Origin: JACORV01 sp041484135
GTDB taxonomy: Bacteria > Gemmatimonadota > Gemmatimonadetes > Gemmatimonadales > JACORV01
Assembly (NCBI GenBank): GCA_041484135.1
Contig: JBGPHD010000016.1
Coordinates: forward strand, 1 to 31,044
Reading direction: 5' to 3'
Length of the DNA stretch: 31,044 bases
This document shows, in pieces, positions 8,296 to 18,319 of the stretch. Position 1 is the stretch's first letter. Each line of letters opens with the position of its first letter. The notes below the pieces were generated by a model. It made no database searches, was not told the origin of the DNA, and saw nothing but the letters and a program-made list of their open reading frames with translations. The position numbers and the translations under genes are program-made.

Positions 8296-9488
8296 GACAG
8301 GCGCTCCACGGAAAGGGCGACCGCGTTGCCGCCGCCGAGGCACAAGGTGGCGAGTCCCGTGGCGGCGTTCCGGGCCCGCATGGCATGGAGCAGCGTGGTC
8401 AGCACGCGCGCCCCGCTCGCGCCGATGGGATGGCCGAGCGCGACGGCGCCGCCGTTCACGTTGACGCGCGACCAGTCCCAGCCCAGGGCGTTGCCGTCGG
8501 CCAGCGCCTGCACGGCGAACGCCTCGTTGGCCTCGATCAGGTCGTAGTCGGCGATGCGCTTCCCTTCCTTCTTCATGAGCGCCTGCACCGCGACGATCGG
8601 CGCGAAGAAGAGGTCCTTCGGCTCCCCGCCCCCGGTGGCGTAGGCGCTGATGCGCGCCATCGGCTCCAGCCCGTGCGACCGGGCGAAGGCGAGCGAGGTG
8701 ACCACCACCGCGCTGGCGCCGTCGTTCAAGCCGGGGGCGTTGCCGGCGGTAACGCTGCCGTCCTTCTGGAACGCGGGCTTGAGCTTCCCCAGCGACGCCA
8801 GGCTGGTATCGGCACGCGGGGGCTCGTCGGCCTTGATCACCGTGGTGCCTTTCCGGTCGGCGATCTCGACGGGCACGATCTCCGCCTCGAACGCGCACGC
8901 CTGCTGCGCGGCCACCGCCTTCTGGTGGCTCTCCAGCGCGAACTGGTCCTGCTGCTCGCGGGTGACGCCGGCCTTCTGCGCCGTGTACTCGGCGTAGGCG
9001 CCCATGTGGCAGTCGCCGAACGAGCACCAGAGCCCGTCCCGGATCACGCCGTCCACCAGCTCCTGGTTGCCGAACTTCACGCCGCCGCGGAGCCCGTACA
9101 GATAGTACGGCGCGTTGGACATGGACTCCATGCCGCCCGCGACCACGCACGCGGCGTCGCCCGCCTTCACGGCCTGGGCCGCGAGCATCACCGCCTTGAG
9201 TCCGGAGCCGCACACCTTGTTGATGGTGAGCGAGGGCACCTCGCCGGGAAGGCCGGCATGGATGGCCGCCTGGCGGGCCGTCGCCTGCCCCGCGCCACCC
9301 TGGACCACGTGGCCCATGATGACTTCTTCGACGTCGGCGTCCTTGATGCCGGCGCGCCGCACCGCCTCGCGGATGACGAGGGCGCCCAACTTCGGGGCGG
9401 TGAGCGGCGCGAGGCCCCCCTGGAAACGGCCGATGGGGGTGCGCGTGGCGCTGACGATGACGGGCGTAGTGCCGGGATCGGTGGCCAT
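8292..9488 (-). CDS. Acetyl-CoA C-acyltransferase (thiolase)
   Basis: Cleaves 3-oxoacyl-CoA with CoA, or condenses two acetyl-CoA. A 398-aa thiolase II type protein. Seen: VSATRTPIGRFQGG at 12-25, NKVCGSGLKAV with nucleophile Cys93, NEAFAVQA, GGAVALGHPIGASGAR with His353, and CLGGGNA with the second catalytic Cys383; the usual GGGQG ending is GGGNA here. It starts at ATG 9488, sharing one base with the thrS stop (TAATG), and ends in an ATGA overlap with bioY. Together with the two downstream dehydrogenases it gives most of a beta-oxidation or acetoacetyl-CoA route. Whether it is degradative or biosynthetic cannot be told from the sequence. Confidence 0.95.
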   Translation of the reverse strand: MATDPGTTPVIVSATRTPIGRFQGGLAPLTAPKLGALVIREAVRRAGIKDADVEEVIMGHVVQGGAGQATARQAAIHAGLPGEVPSLTINKVCGSGLKAVMLAAQAVKAGDAACVVAGGMESMSNAPYYLYGLRGGVKFGNQELVDGVIRDGLWCSFGDCHMGAYAEYTAQKAGVTREQQDQFALESHQKAVAAQQACAFEAEIVPVEIADRKGTTVIKADEPPRADTSLASLGKLKPAFQKDGSVTAGNAPGLNDGASAVVVTSLAFARSHGLEPMARISAYATGGGEPKDLFFAPIVAVQALMKKEGKRIADYDLIEANEAFAVQALADGNALGWDWSRVNVNGGAVALGHPIGASGARVLTTLLHAMRARNAATGLATLCLGGGNAVALSVERLS

Positions 9489-11413
9489 TAGGGGACTCTC
9501 GCTCGGGTGCGTATCTGCTCGGTCAGTTGAGCCTGGAACGCCGACTGCGCCATCACGTCCTGCTTCTTGCCGGCGCCGCGGATGCGGACGGCGACCGTGC
9601 CGGCCTCCGCCTCCCGCCCGCCGATCACCGCGAGGTAGGGCACCTTCATCACTTCGCCCTCGCGGATCTTGTAGTTGAGCGTCTCGCTCCGGTCATCGAG
9701 GTGTGACCGGATCCCCGCCGCGCGCAGCCGCTCGTGCAGCACGCGCGCCGCCTCGTTCTGGGCATCGGCGATCGGCAGCACGCGCACCTGCTCGGGGGAC
9801 ATCCAGAGCGGGAACGCGCCGGCGAAATGCTCGATCAGGATGCCGATGAACCGCTCGAACGAGCCGCTCACCGCGCGGTGGATCACCACCGGCCGGTGTT
9901 CGGTGTTGTCCTCGCCCACGTAGATCAGGCCGAAGCGCTCGGGCGCGGCGTAGTCGAGCTGGATGGTGCCGAGCTGCCACGTACGCCCGATCGAGTCGGC
10001 CACGTGGAAGTCGATCTTCGGCCCATAGAAGGCGCCGTCCCCGGGGTGGTGCTGGTACGGCAGCCCCGTCGCCTCCAGCGCGGCCTTGAGCCCAGCCTCG
10101 GCGCGGTCCCACATCGCGTCGTCGCCCAACCGCATGGCGGGGCGGGTGCAGAACTTCAGCTGCGGCTCCAGGCCGAACGTGTTGTAGAAGCCGATGATGA
10201 AGTCGGTCAGCCGCTTCACTTCCTCCGCGATCTGGCTTTCCATGAGGATGACGTGGCAATCGTCCATCTGGAACTGTCGGACCCGCGTCAGGCCGGAGAG
10301 CGCGCCCGACAGCTCGTTGCGGTGGAGCGTGTCGAAGGTGGCCATCCGCAACGGCAGCTCGCGATACGAGTGCTTGGCCGACGCATACATCAGGTAGTGC
10401 GACGGGCAGTTCATCGGCTTCAGCGAGAAGTCGTGCTCCTTGGTCTCGTTGTCGAGGACGAGGAACATGTTCTCCTTGTACTTGCCCCAGTGGCCCGACA
10501 GCTCCCAGAGCCCCTTGTTGTACATCTGGGGCGTCTTGACCTCCTGGTAGCCGTCACGCTGAAGCTCGCGCAGGTAGGCATTGAGCTCGTTCACCATCGC
10601 CGTCCCGCGCGCGGTCCAGAACGGCGCGCCCGGAGCCCAGTGATGGAACATGAAGAGGTCGAGCTCGCGGCCCAGCTTGCGGTGGTCGCGCTTCTTCGCC
10701 TCTTCGAGCCGGTTCAGGTATTGCTCGAGGTCCTGCTTGCTGAACCACGCGGTACCGTAGATGCGCTGGAGCATCTGGCGCCGCTCGTCGCCGCGCCAGT
10801 AGGCGCCGGCTCCGTGGAGCAGCTTGAAGTGCTGGATCCGGCCGGTGGCGGGCACGTGCGGGCCGCGGCAGAGGTCCACGAACGGGCCGTCGGTGTAGAT
10901 GGAGATGACCTCGTCGTCGCGGATCTCGGCCAGGCGCTCGAGCTTGAGCGGGTCCCCGGCGAAGCGCCGCTCGGCCTCGGGGCGCGCGACCTCCTCGCGG
11001 ACGTACGGGTAGTCCGCCTTGACCACCTCGCGCATCTCGGCCTCGATCGTCTCGAGGTCCTCGGGCGTGAAAGGGCGCGGCACCGCGAAGTCGTAGTAGA
11101 AGCCGTCGTCGATGGGCGGGCCGAAACCGATGCCCGCGTCCGGGTAGAGGCGCCGCACCGCCGTCGCGAGGGCGTGCGCCGCCGAGTGGCGGAGCACGAA
11201 GAGCGCGTCCGCGTCCCGGTCGGTGAGGATCTGGAACGGGCCCGACGACCGGAGCGGCCGGTCCATCTCGACGATGGTCCCGTTCACGCGCGCGGCGAGC
11301 GCGGCCTTGGCCAGCCGCGGACCGATCGACTCGGCGATGGCGCGCGGGGTCGTGCCCATGGGCACACGCCGCTCGGAGCCGTCGGGAAGCGTCAGGACCA
11401 GCTCGTCAGACAT
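9488..11413 (-). CDS. thrS: Threonine--tRNA ligase
   Basis: Charges tRNA-Thr in the cytoplasm and edits mischarged serine. At 641 aa it is full length. Domains: TGS about 1-62 (LTLPDGSERRVPMGTTP); editing domain with HSAAH at 76-80 and CRGPHVPATG; class II core with MNCPSHYLMY (zinc ligand Cys336), the motif 2 region NELSGALSGLTRVRQFQMDD and a later motif 3 segment FERFIGILIEHFAGA; anticodon-binding domain from about residue 535 with VLPIADAQNEAA. It begins with ATG at 11413, only 12 bp after a 46-aa membrane protein gene, and its stop shares a base with the thiolase start. No T-box leader is visible upstream on this strand. Confidence 0.98.
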   Translation of the reverse strand: MSDELVLTLPDGSERRVPMGTTPRAIAESIGPRLAKAALAARVNGTIVEMDRPLRSSGPFQILTDRDADALFVLRHSAAHALATAVRRLYPDAGIGFGPPIDDGFYYDFAVPRPFTPEDLETIEAEMREVVKADYPYVREEVARPEAERRFAGDPLKLERLAEIRDDEVISIYTDGPFVDLCRGPHVPATGRIQHFKLLHGAGAYWRGDERRQMLQRIYGTAWFSKQDLEQYLNRLEEAKKRDHRKLGRELDLFMFHHWAPGAPFWTARGTAMVNELNAYLRELQRDGYQEVKTPQMYNKGLWELSGHWGKYKENMFLVLDNETKEHDFSLKPMNCPSHYLMYASAKHSYRELPLRMATFDTLHRNELSGALSGLTRVRQFQMDDCHVILMESQIAEEVKRLTDFIIGFYNTFGLEPQLKFCTRPAMRLGDDAMWDRAEAGLKAALEATGLPYQHHPGDGAFYGPKIDFHVADSIGRTWQLGTIQLDYAAPERFGLIYVGEDNTEHRPVVIHRAVSGSFERFIGILIEHFAGAFPLWMSPEQVRVLPIADAQNEAARVLHERLRAAGIRSHLDDRSETLNYKIREGEVMKVPYLAVIGGREAEAGTVAVRIRGAGKKQDVMAQSAFQAQLTEQIRTRARVP

Positions 11414-11425
11414 CCCGCTCCACGA

Positions 11426-11566
11426 TCAGAGGTTCAGCAACGGCCGGACCTGTCGTCCGTAGATGAAGAAGAGCACCAGCAGGGCCACGACGACCGTGAA
11501 CACCACCGTCCAGGTCACCACCTGGCCGGTCGTCAGGCGCTCGCGCGGGAGCCGGTCGCCGGTCAC
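11426..11566 (-). CDS. 46-aa single-pass membrane protein, function unknown
   Basis: Predicted product of 46 aa: a charged N-terminus (TGDRLPRERL), one membrane helix (VVTWTVVFTVVVALLVLFFIY) and a short basic tail. The start is the GTG at 11566, supported by GGAGGGG about 10 bases upstream; a longer 68-aa reading has no such site and adds Pro/Gly-rich sequence. It is the first gene of the 11.5-kb minus-strand run, 12 bp before thrS. It is about the size of small secretion or respiratory accessory subunits but lacks the SecE tryptophan-proline motif, so I do not name it. Confidence 0.6.
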   Translation of the reverse strand: MTGDRLPRERLTTGQVVTWTVVFTVVVALLVLFFIYGRQVRPLLNL

Positions 11567-11670
11567 CGGCGGTCCACCCCTCCGGGGCGGCGCAACTTGC
11601 GATGGGGAGCCCGCTTCGCCACTGTTACACAATGTAGTCGGGGCCCATCGCCCTTGCCACCGGAGAGCCC

Positions 11671-12138
11671 GTGCGACGCGTGAGAACCGAACCCGCCATC
11701 GAGGCCGGCGACATCCTCGCGATCGTCGGCGGCGGCGTGCTCGGACTGGCCGTCGGGTTCATCGCCGGCGGGAGCGTGGGGCGGGTCAACTCCCGGCGCA
11801 TCGCCGAGGCCGTCTCGCGCTGGCGGCGGGGCCGGTCCCGCCGGGCTCCGAAGGTCTGGACCGAGAACGACGCCGAGCGGCTCGAGGCGCGGGTGCTCGA
11901 CGCCCTCTCCGCGGACGTGATCCTCGCCCGGCGCCCGGTCCGCGTGCGGGTCCTCGGCCTGGGACTGGTCGAGCTGTCAGGACGCGTCTCGCACATCGCC
12001 GAAGTGGCACTCGCGGGCGACATCGCCCAGGAGATCGCTGGCGTGGACACCGTACTGAACCACCTGCTGGTCACGGGCGTAGACGAGACCGTCGTAGCGG
12101 TATCGGGGCCGAACACGCCTCGCGCGGCGCGCGGTTAG
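11671..12138 (+). CDS. BON-domain protein with N-terminal glycine-zipper membrane segment
   Basis: 155 aa. Residues about 15-38 are a glycine-rich hydrophobic helix (LAIVGGGVLGLAVGFIAGG), followed by a strongly basic linker at about 43-61 and a BON domain at about 68-140 (LEARVLDAL, VRVRVLGLGLVELSGRV, AGVDTVLNHLLV). BON domains bind lipid or peptidoglycan surfaces and occur in OsmY-like periplasmic proteins. Here the basic linker next to the helix suggests membrane anchoring, but the topology is uncertain. The start is GTG at 11671 with GGAGAG three bases before it. It is divergent from the thrS cluster and is followed by a strong terminator at 12163-12187. Confidence 0.75.
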   Translation: MRRVRTEPAIEAGDILAIVGGGVLGLAVGFIAGGSVGRVNSRRIAEAVSRWRRGRSRRAPKVWTENDAERLEARVLDALSADVILARRPVRVRVLGLGLVELSGRVSHIAEVALAGDIAQEIAGVDTVLNHLLVTGVDETVVAVSGPNTPRAARG

Positions 12139-12162
12139 CACGGTGGATCGTGCGATCGAGGC

Positions 12163-12187
12163 GGCCCGCGACGAGCGGGTCTTTTTG
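12163..12187 (+). terminator. Intrinsic terminator between the BON gene and valS
   Basis: GGCCCGC, loop GACGA, GCGGGTC (7 bp with one G-U pair), followed directly by TTTTTG. It lies 24 bp after the BON stop and ends 26 bp before the valS GTG. The remaining space is too short for a normal promoter and leader, so valS must be reached by read-through, as in attenuation, or start from an unusual promoter. Confidence 0.75.
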
Positions 12188-12213
12188 TTGGACAACGCAC
12201 TGACGAGACCACG

Positions 12214-14915
<2,702 letters not shown>

Positions 14916-14925
<10 letters not shown>

Positions 14926-16277
14926 GGCCGGGCGCCGCGTGCGCCCTCTCGCTCCTCCTGCTCTCGTGCGCCTCCGCCGGCGACCCGCCCGGCGGACCGC
15001 CGGACCACGACCCGCCGATCATCGTGGACGCGACCCCCGACTCGGGCGTCACCCTCGAGCAGCCGCCCGACGTCGCCCGGATCACCTTCGATGAGGTCGT
15101 GAACGAGCGGATCGCCGCGTCGCGGCCCGACCTCGACGGCGCCATCATCCTCTCGCCCGACACCGGCGTCGCGCGCGTGTCCTGGCACCGGAACCAGCTC
15201 ACCGTGCGACCCCACGGGGGGTTCAAGGCGGGACGCATCTACCGGATCGAGCTCCTGCCGGTCATCACCGACCTCCGGCAGAACCGGCTCAAGCGCGGGC
15301 GCCTGATCGTCTTCTCCACCGGCCCGCCGCTGCCCTCGGCATCGCTGCGCGGCGCCATCGTGGACTGGGCGGGGGGCCGCCCCGGCGCGAACGCCCTGAT
15401 CGAGGCGGTGCTCCTCCCCGACTCCCTGCCCTATCGCGCCCTGGCGGACTCCGCGGGGAGCTTCGACCTGCCGTTGCTCCCGGCCGGCACCTACCTGGTC
15501 ACCGGCACCATCGACCAGGACGGCAACCGGCGCCGAGGACCGCGCGAGGCCTTCGACACCGTCCGCGTGACGCTCCCGGACAGCGCCGCGATGGCCTTCT
15601 ACTCGTTCGTCCACGACACCACCGCGCCGCGGATCCGCACCGCCGAGCTGGCGGATTCGATGACGGTCCGCCTGACGTTCGACCGCCCGCTCGATCCGGC
15701 GGTCGCGTTCGATACCGGCATGGTGCAGGTGAGCCCGTCCACCGACACGACGGCCCGCCTGCGCGTGCTGCTGGTCACCACGCCGGCGGGGCTCGATTCC
15801 CTGCGCGCGCGGGAGGCCGCCGCGCGTCAGGCGGCAGACACGTCGCGGGCCAGGCGGCCGCCGCCGATACCCGAGCCGGCGGCCCCGGCGCCGGGGGCAC
15901 CTAACGCACCGGGGGCGCCGGGTGCCCCGCCCACCGGTCGCTCGCTCGCCCGCGACACCACGCCCGCGATGCGGCTGCTCGAGCGGCGGCCGCCGCCATC
16001 GGACGTCCGGCTCCTCCGGATGGCGGAGCCCTTCGCTGCCGACGCGCGCTACGTCGTCGTGCTGGAAGGGGCGCGGAGTCTCTCGGGGATCACCGGCGCC
16101 CCCACGCGGATCCCGCTCAGCGTGCCCAGGCGTCGGGAGACGCCGGCCCGCGGGCGGCGCGCCCCGGCCGATACCACGCGCCCGGCTCCCGACACCGCCG
16201 GCGTCAGGCGCGACACCATCCGCGGCACGCGCGACACCATCCACAGCACGCGCGACACCATCCACCTGCACTCATGA
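14916..16277 (+). CDS. Ig-like (Big_5/SbsA type) domain lipoprotein
   Basis: 453 aa, starting at ATG 14916 inside the end of valS. The signal peptide ends in a lipobox (LLLLSC) with the lipidated Cys near residue 18. Then comes an SbsA-type Ig-like domain at about 32-135 (DATPDSGV, ITFDEVVNE, LTVRPHGGFKAGRIYRIEL), a carboxypeptidase-regulatory-like beta segment at about 140-230 (LRGAIVDWAGG, PLLPAGTYLVTGTID), and a second Ig-like portion. From about 290 it becomes Pro/Ala-rich, and it ends in three copies of a 7-residue RDTI unit. Likely an outer-membrane or periplasmic surface lipoprotein of unknown role. Its stop overlaps selA as ATGA. Confidence 0.85.
16209..16271 (+). repeat. 21-bp tandem repeat, three units
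   Basis: Units start at 16209, 16230 and 16251, each opening CGCGACACCATCC; the third unit diverges at its end. They encode RDTI-x-x-T at the C-terminus of the lipoprotein, immediately before the selA start. The 21-bp length keeps the frame if copy number changes. Confidence 0.85.
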
Positions 16278-17656
16278 CCGACCGCCGCCGCGCCCTGCCG
16301 TCGGTGGACCGGCTCCTCCGCCTGCCCGGGATCATCGCCGCGGGCGAGGGCCACCCGCGCGACCTGGTCGTCGCCGCGGTCCGCCGCGCCGTCGCCGCCG
16401 CGCGCGCGACCCCGGAGGGCGCGCCCGCGGACGATGCGGCCTGGGTTGCCGCGGTGAGAGGCGCGCTCGACGCCGCCACGACCCCCACGCTCCGCCGCTG
16501 CATCAACGCGACCGGGGTCATCCTGCACACCAACCTCGGCCGCGCGCCGCTGGCCGACCTTGCCATCGAAGCGATCGCCCAGGCGGCGCAGGGCTACAGC
16601 TCGCTCGAGTACGACACCGTGACCGGCCGGCGCGGGAGCCGGCACGTCCACTGCGCCGACCTCATCACCGAGCTCACCGGCGCCGAGGACGCGATGGTCG
16701 TGAACAACGCCGCGTCGGCCCTCCTGCTCGCGCTCGCCGTCGCCGCGGACGGGAGCGAGGTCGTGGTCTCGCGCGGCGAGCTGATCGAGATCGGCGGCGG
16801 GTTCCGCATCCCCGAGATCATGGAGCAGAGTGGCGCCCGCCTCCACGAGGTCGGCACCACCAATCGCACCCGCCTCGCCGACTACGAGCGCGCGTTAGGC
16901 GGCGGGAGCCGGAAAGCAGGCTCCCCCGCACCCGCCGCCATCCTCAAGGTGCACCGCTCCAACTTCGCCCTCGTCGGGTTCACCGAGGACGTGCCCCTCG
17001 AGTCGCTGGTCGCGCTCGGCAGGAAGAGGAAGAAGCCGGTCCTGTACGATCTGGGCGGCGGGCTGCTGCTCGACCTCGCGGAGGCCGGGCTCGCGGGTGA
17101 GCCGACGCTGCGTGAGGCGGTGTCGAGCGGCGCGACGCTGGTCGTCGCGTCCGGCGACAAGCTGCTGGGGGGACCGCAGGCGGGGCTCCTCCTGGGCACC
17201 GCGGCATTCGTCAAGCGGTGCCGTGCCCACCCGTTCGCGCGCGCGGCCCGGGCCGACAAGCTCACGCTCGCCGGACTCGCCGCGACGCTGACCCTCTATC
17301 GCGATCCCGTCCGCGCCCGGCGCGAAGTGCCGGTCCTCCGCATGCTCACGGCCGGTCGAGAGGAGATCGCCGTCCGCGCGGCGGCGCTCGCCGCCCGCCT
17401 GCCGCAGCTGGCCCGCGCCCGCGTGGTGGAGACGCGAGCCATGGTGGGAGGCGGCGCCTTTCCCGGTGTCGAGCTTCCTAGCGCGGGCGTGGAGCTGGCA
17501 GTCGCGGACCCCGGCGCCCTGGCCGAGCGGCTACGGCGGCGCACCATCCCGGTCGTCGCCGTCGTGGGGAAGGGGCGCGTGACGCTCGACCTGCGCGCCG
17601 TGCGCCCGGAGGAGGAGGCCGAGCTGGCGCGGGCCGTGACCGAGGCGGCCGGCTGA
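16274..17656 (+). CDS. selA: L-seryl-tRNA(Sec) selenium transferase
   Basis: PLP enzyme that converts Ser-tRNA(Sec) to Sec-tRNA(Sec) using selenophosphate, needed for UGA-encoded selenocysteine. At 460 aa it is full length. Seen: N-terminal domain with LPSVDRLLR; INATGVILHTNLGRAPL; YDTVTGRRGSRH; VNNAASALLLAL; SRGELIEIGGGFRIPEIM; VGTTNRTRLADY; KVHRSNFALVGFTEDV; YDLGGGLL; and the PLP lysine, Lys296, in SGDKLLGGPQAG. It begins by an ATGA overlap with the lipoprotein and ends in a CTGA overlap with a phosphatase gene. selB, selD and the tRNA(Sec) gene are not in the window. Its presence means the organism probably makes selenoproteins. Confidence 0.96.
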   Translation: MTDRRRALPSVDRLLRLPGIIAAGEGHPRDLVVAAVRRAVAAARATPEGAPADDAAWVAAVRGALDAATTPTLRRCINATGVILHTNLGRAPLADLAIEAIAQAAQGYSSLEYDTVTGRRGSRHVHCADLITELTGAEDAMVVNNAASALLLALAVAADGSEVVVSRGELIEIGGGFRIPEIMEQSGARLHEVGTTNRTRLADYERALGGGSRKAGSPAPAAILKVHRSNFALVGFTEDVPLESLVALGRKRKKPVLYDLGGGLLLDLAEAGLAGEPTLREAVSSGATLVVASGDKLLGGPQAGLLLGTAAFVKRCRAHPFARAARADKLTLAGLAATLTLYRDPVRARREVPVLRMLTAGREEIAVRAAALAARLPQLARARVVETRAMVGGGAFPGVELPSAGVELAVADPGALAERLRRRTIPVVAVVGKGRVTLDLRAVRPEEEAELARAVTEAAG

Positions 17657-18198
17657 ACGCGCGCGGCGCCATCTTCCTCGACCGGGACGGCACCATCATC
17701 CACGATCCCGGCTACCTGGGCGACGCGGATCGGGTGGAGCTCCTGCCCAACGCCGCTCCGGGACTGGGCGCGATGGTGCGCGCCGGCTGGCCGCTGGTGA
17801 TCGTGAGCAATCAGTCGGGGATCGGGCGCGGGCTCTACGGCCCGGAGGCCTTCGCGGCCATCAACCGGCGGATCGAGTCGCTGCTGGCATCCGAGCAGGT
17901 CCGCTTCCTCGCCGCGTATTTCTGTCCGCACCTTCCCGGCGATCCCTGCCGCTGCCGCAAGCCGGGCGTGGAACTCTTCGAGCGTGCCACGCACGACCAC
18001 CAGCTCGCCCTCGACCGCTCCTGGTTCCTCGGCGATCGTTCGCGCGACGTGGAGCCCGCGGCGGCCCTCGGCGGACGCGGCCTGCTGATCGCGCATCCCG
18101 GCCGTGAAGAGGACGTCCAACGCGCCACGGCGCTTGGCGTTACGGTCGCCGCCGACCTGCTCGCCGCCGCCCGCGTCATCGAGGCGCAAGGGGAGTGA
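17653..18198 (+). CDS. D-glycero-D-manno-heptose 1,7-bisphosphate phosphatase-like HAD hydrolase (GmhB/HisB-N family)
   Basis: Zinc-containing HAD phosphatase of 181 aa, the GmhB size. Seen: motif I FLDRDGTI with Asp10 nucleophile and Asp12; motif II IVSNQSGIGRG; the zinc loop CPHLPGDPCRCRKPG (Cys, His, Cys, Cys) with the motif III lysine; motif IV FLGDRSRDV. GmhB removes the C7 phosphate in ADP-heptose synthesis for LPS; no other heptose gene is nearby, so the substrate is open. Start: motif I begins about 7 codons into the frame. Between an upstream in-frame TAG at 17479 and motif I the only NTG codon is CTG at 17653, overlapping the selA stop as CTGA. The first GTG (17734) would delete motif I. 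Confidence 0.85.
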   Translation: MNARGAIFLDRDGTIIHDPGYLGDADRVELLPNAAPGLGAMVRAGWPLVIVSNQSGIGRGLYGPEAFAAINRRIESLLASEQVRFLAAYFCPHLPGDPCRCRKPGVELFERATHDHQLALDRSWFLGDRSRDVEPAAALGGRGLLIAHPGREEDVQRATALGVTVAADLLAAARVIEAQGE

Positions 18199-18232
18199 CT
18201 CCCATCACCGCCAAAACGCCGATCCGGTGCTA

Positions 18233-18261
18233 TTGCTGCCCTTTGCAGAGGTACATATACT
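18233..18261 (+). promoter_or_regulatory. Sigma-70-type promoter for the PPC-repeat protein
   Basis: TTGCTG at 18233-18238, a 17-bp spacer, and TATACT at 18256-18261, which matches the -10 consensus at five of six positions. It sits in the 121-bp gap after the phosphatase gene, one of the few AT-richer spots in the window. Transcription would begin near 18268, giving a leader of about 50 nt that contains the GGAGGA ribosome site at 18305-18310. Confidence 0.6.
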
Positions 18262-18319
18262 GAGCGGCATTCGCTGTCTCTACCGCCTTCCATCCAACGC
18301 TTTCGGAGGATCGGTCCCC

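Noticed and set aside
11590..11645. Promoters in the divergent gap between the thrS cluster and the BON gene
   Set aside because: There is an AT-richer patch (TTACACAATG near 11625), and a promoter must exist, but I could not find a -35/-10 pair with acceptable spacing on either strand.
12139..12213. A T-box riboswitch controlling valS
   Set aside because: Only about 25 bases separate the BON stop from the terminator, too few for stem I with a specifier loop, and no T-box core with a UGGN bulge is recognisable. The terminator itself is kept.
17654..17656. selA UGA stop as a selenocysteine read-through joining it to the phosphatase
   Set aside because: The phosphatase is in a different frame from selA, so read-through would not produce it.
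18104..18319. Longer version of the PPC protein starting within the phosphatase gene
   Set aside because: The ATG at 18320 has GGAGGA at the right distance, a promoter upstream and a signal peptide directly after it.
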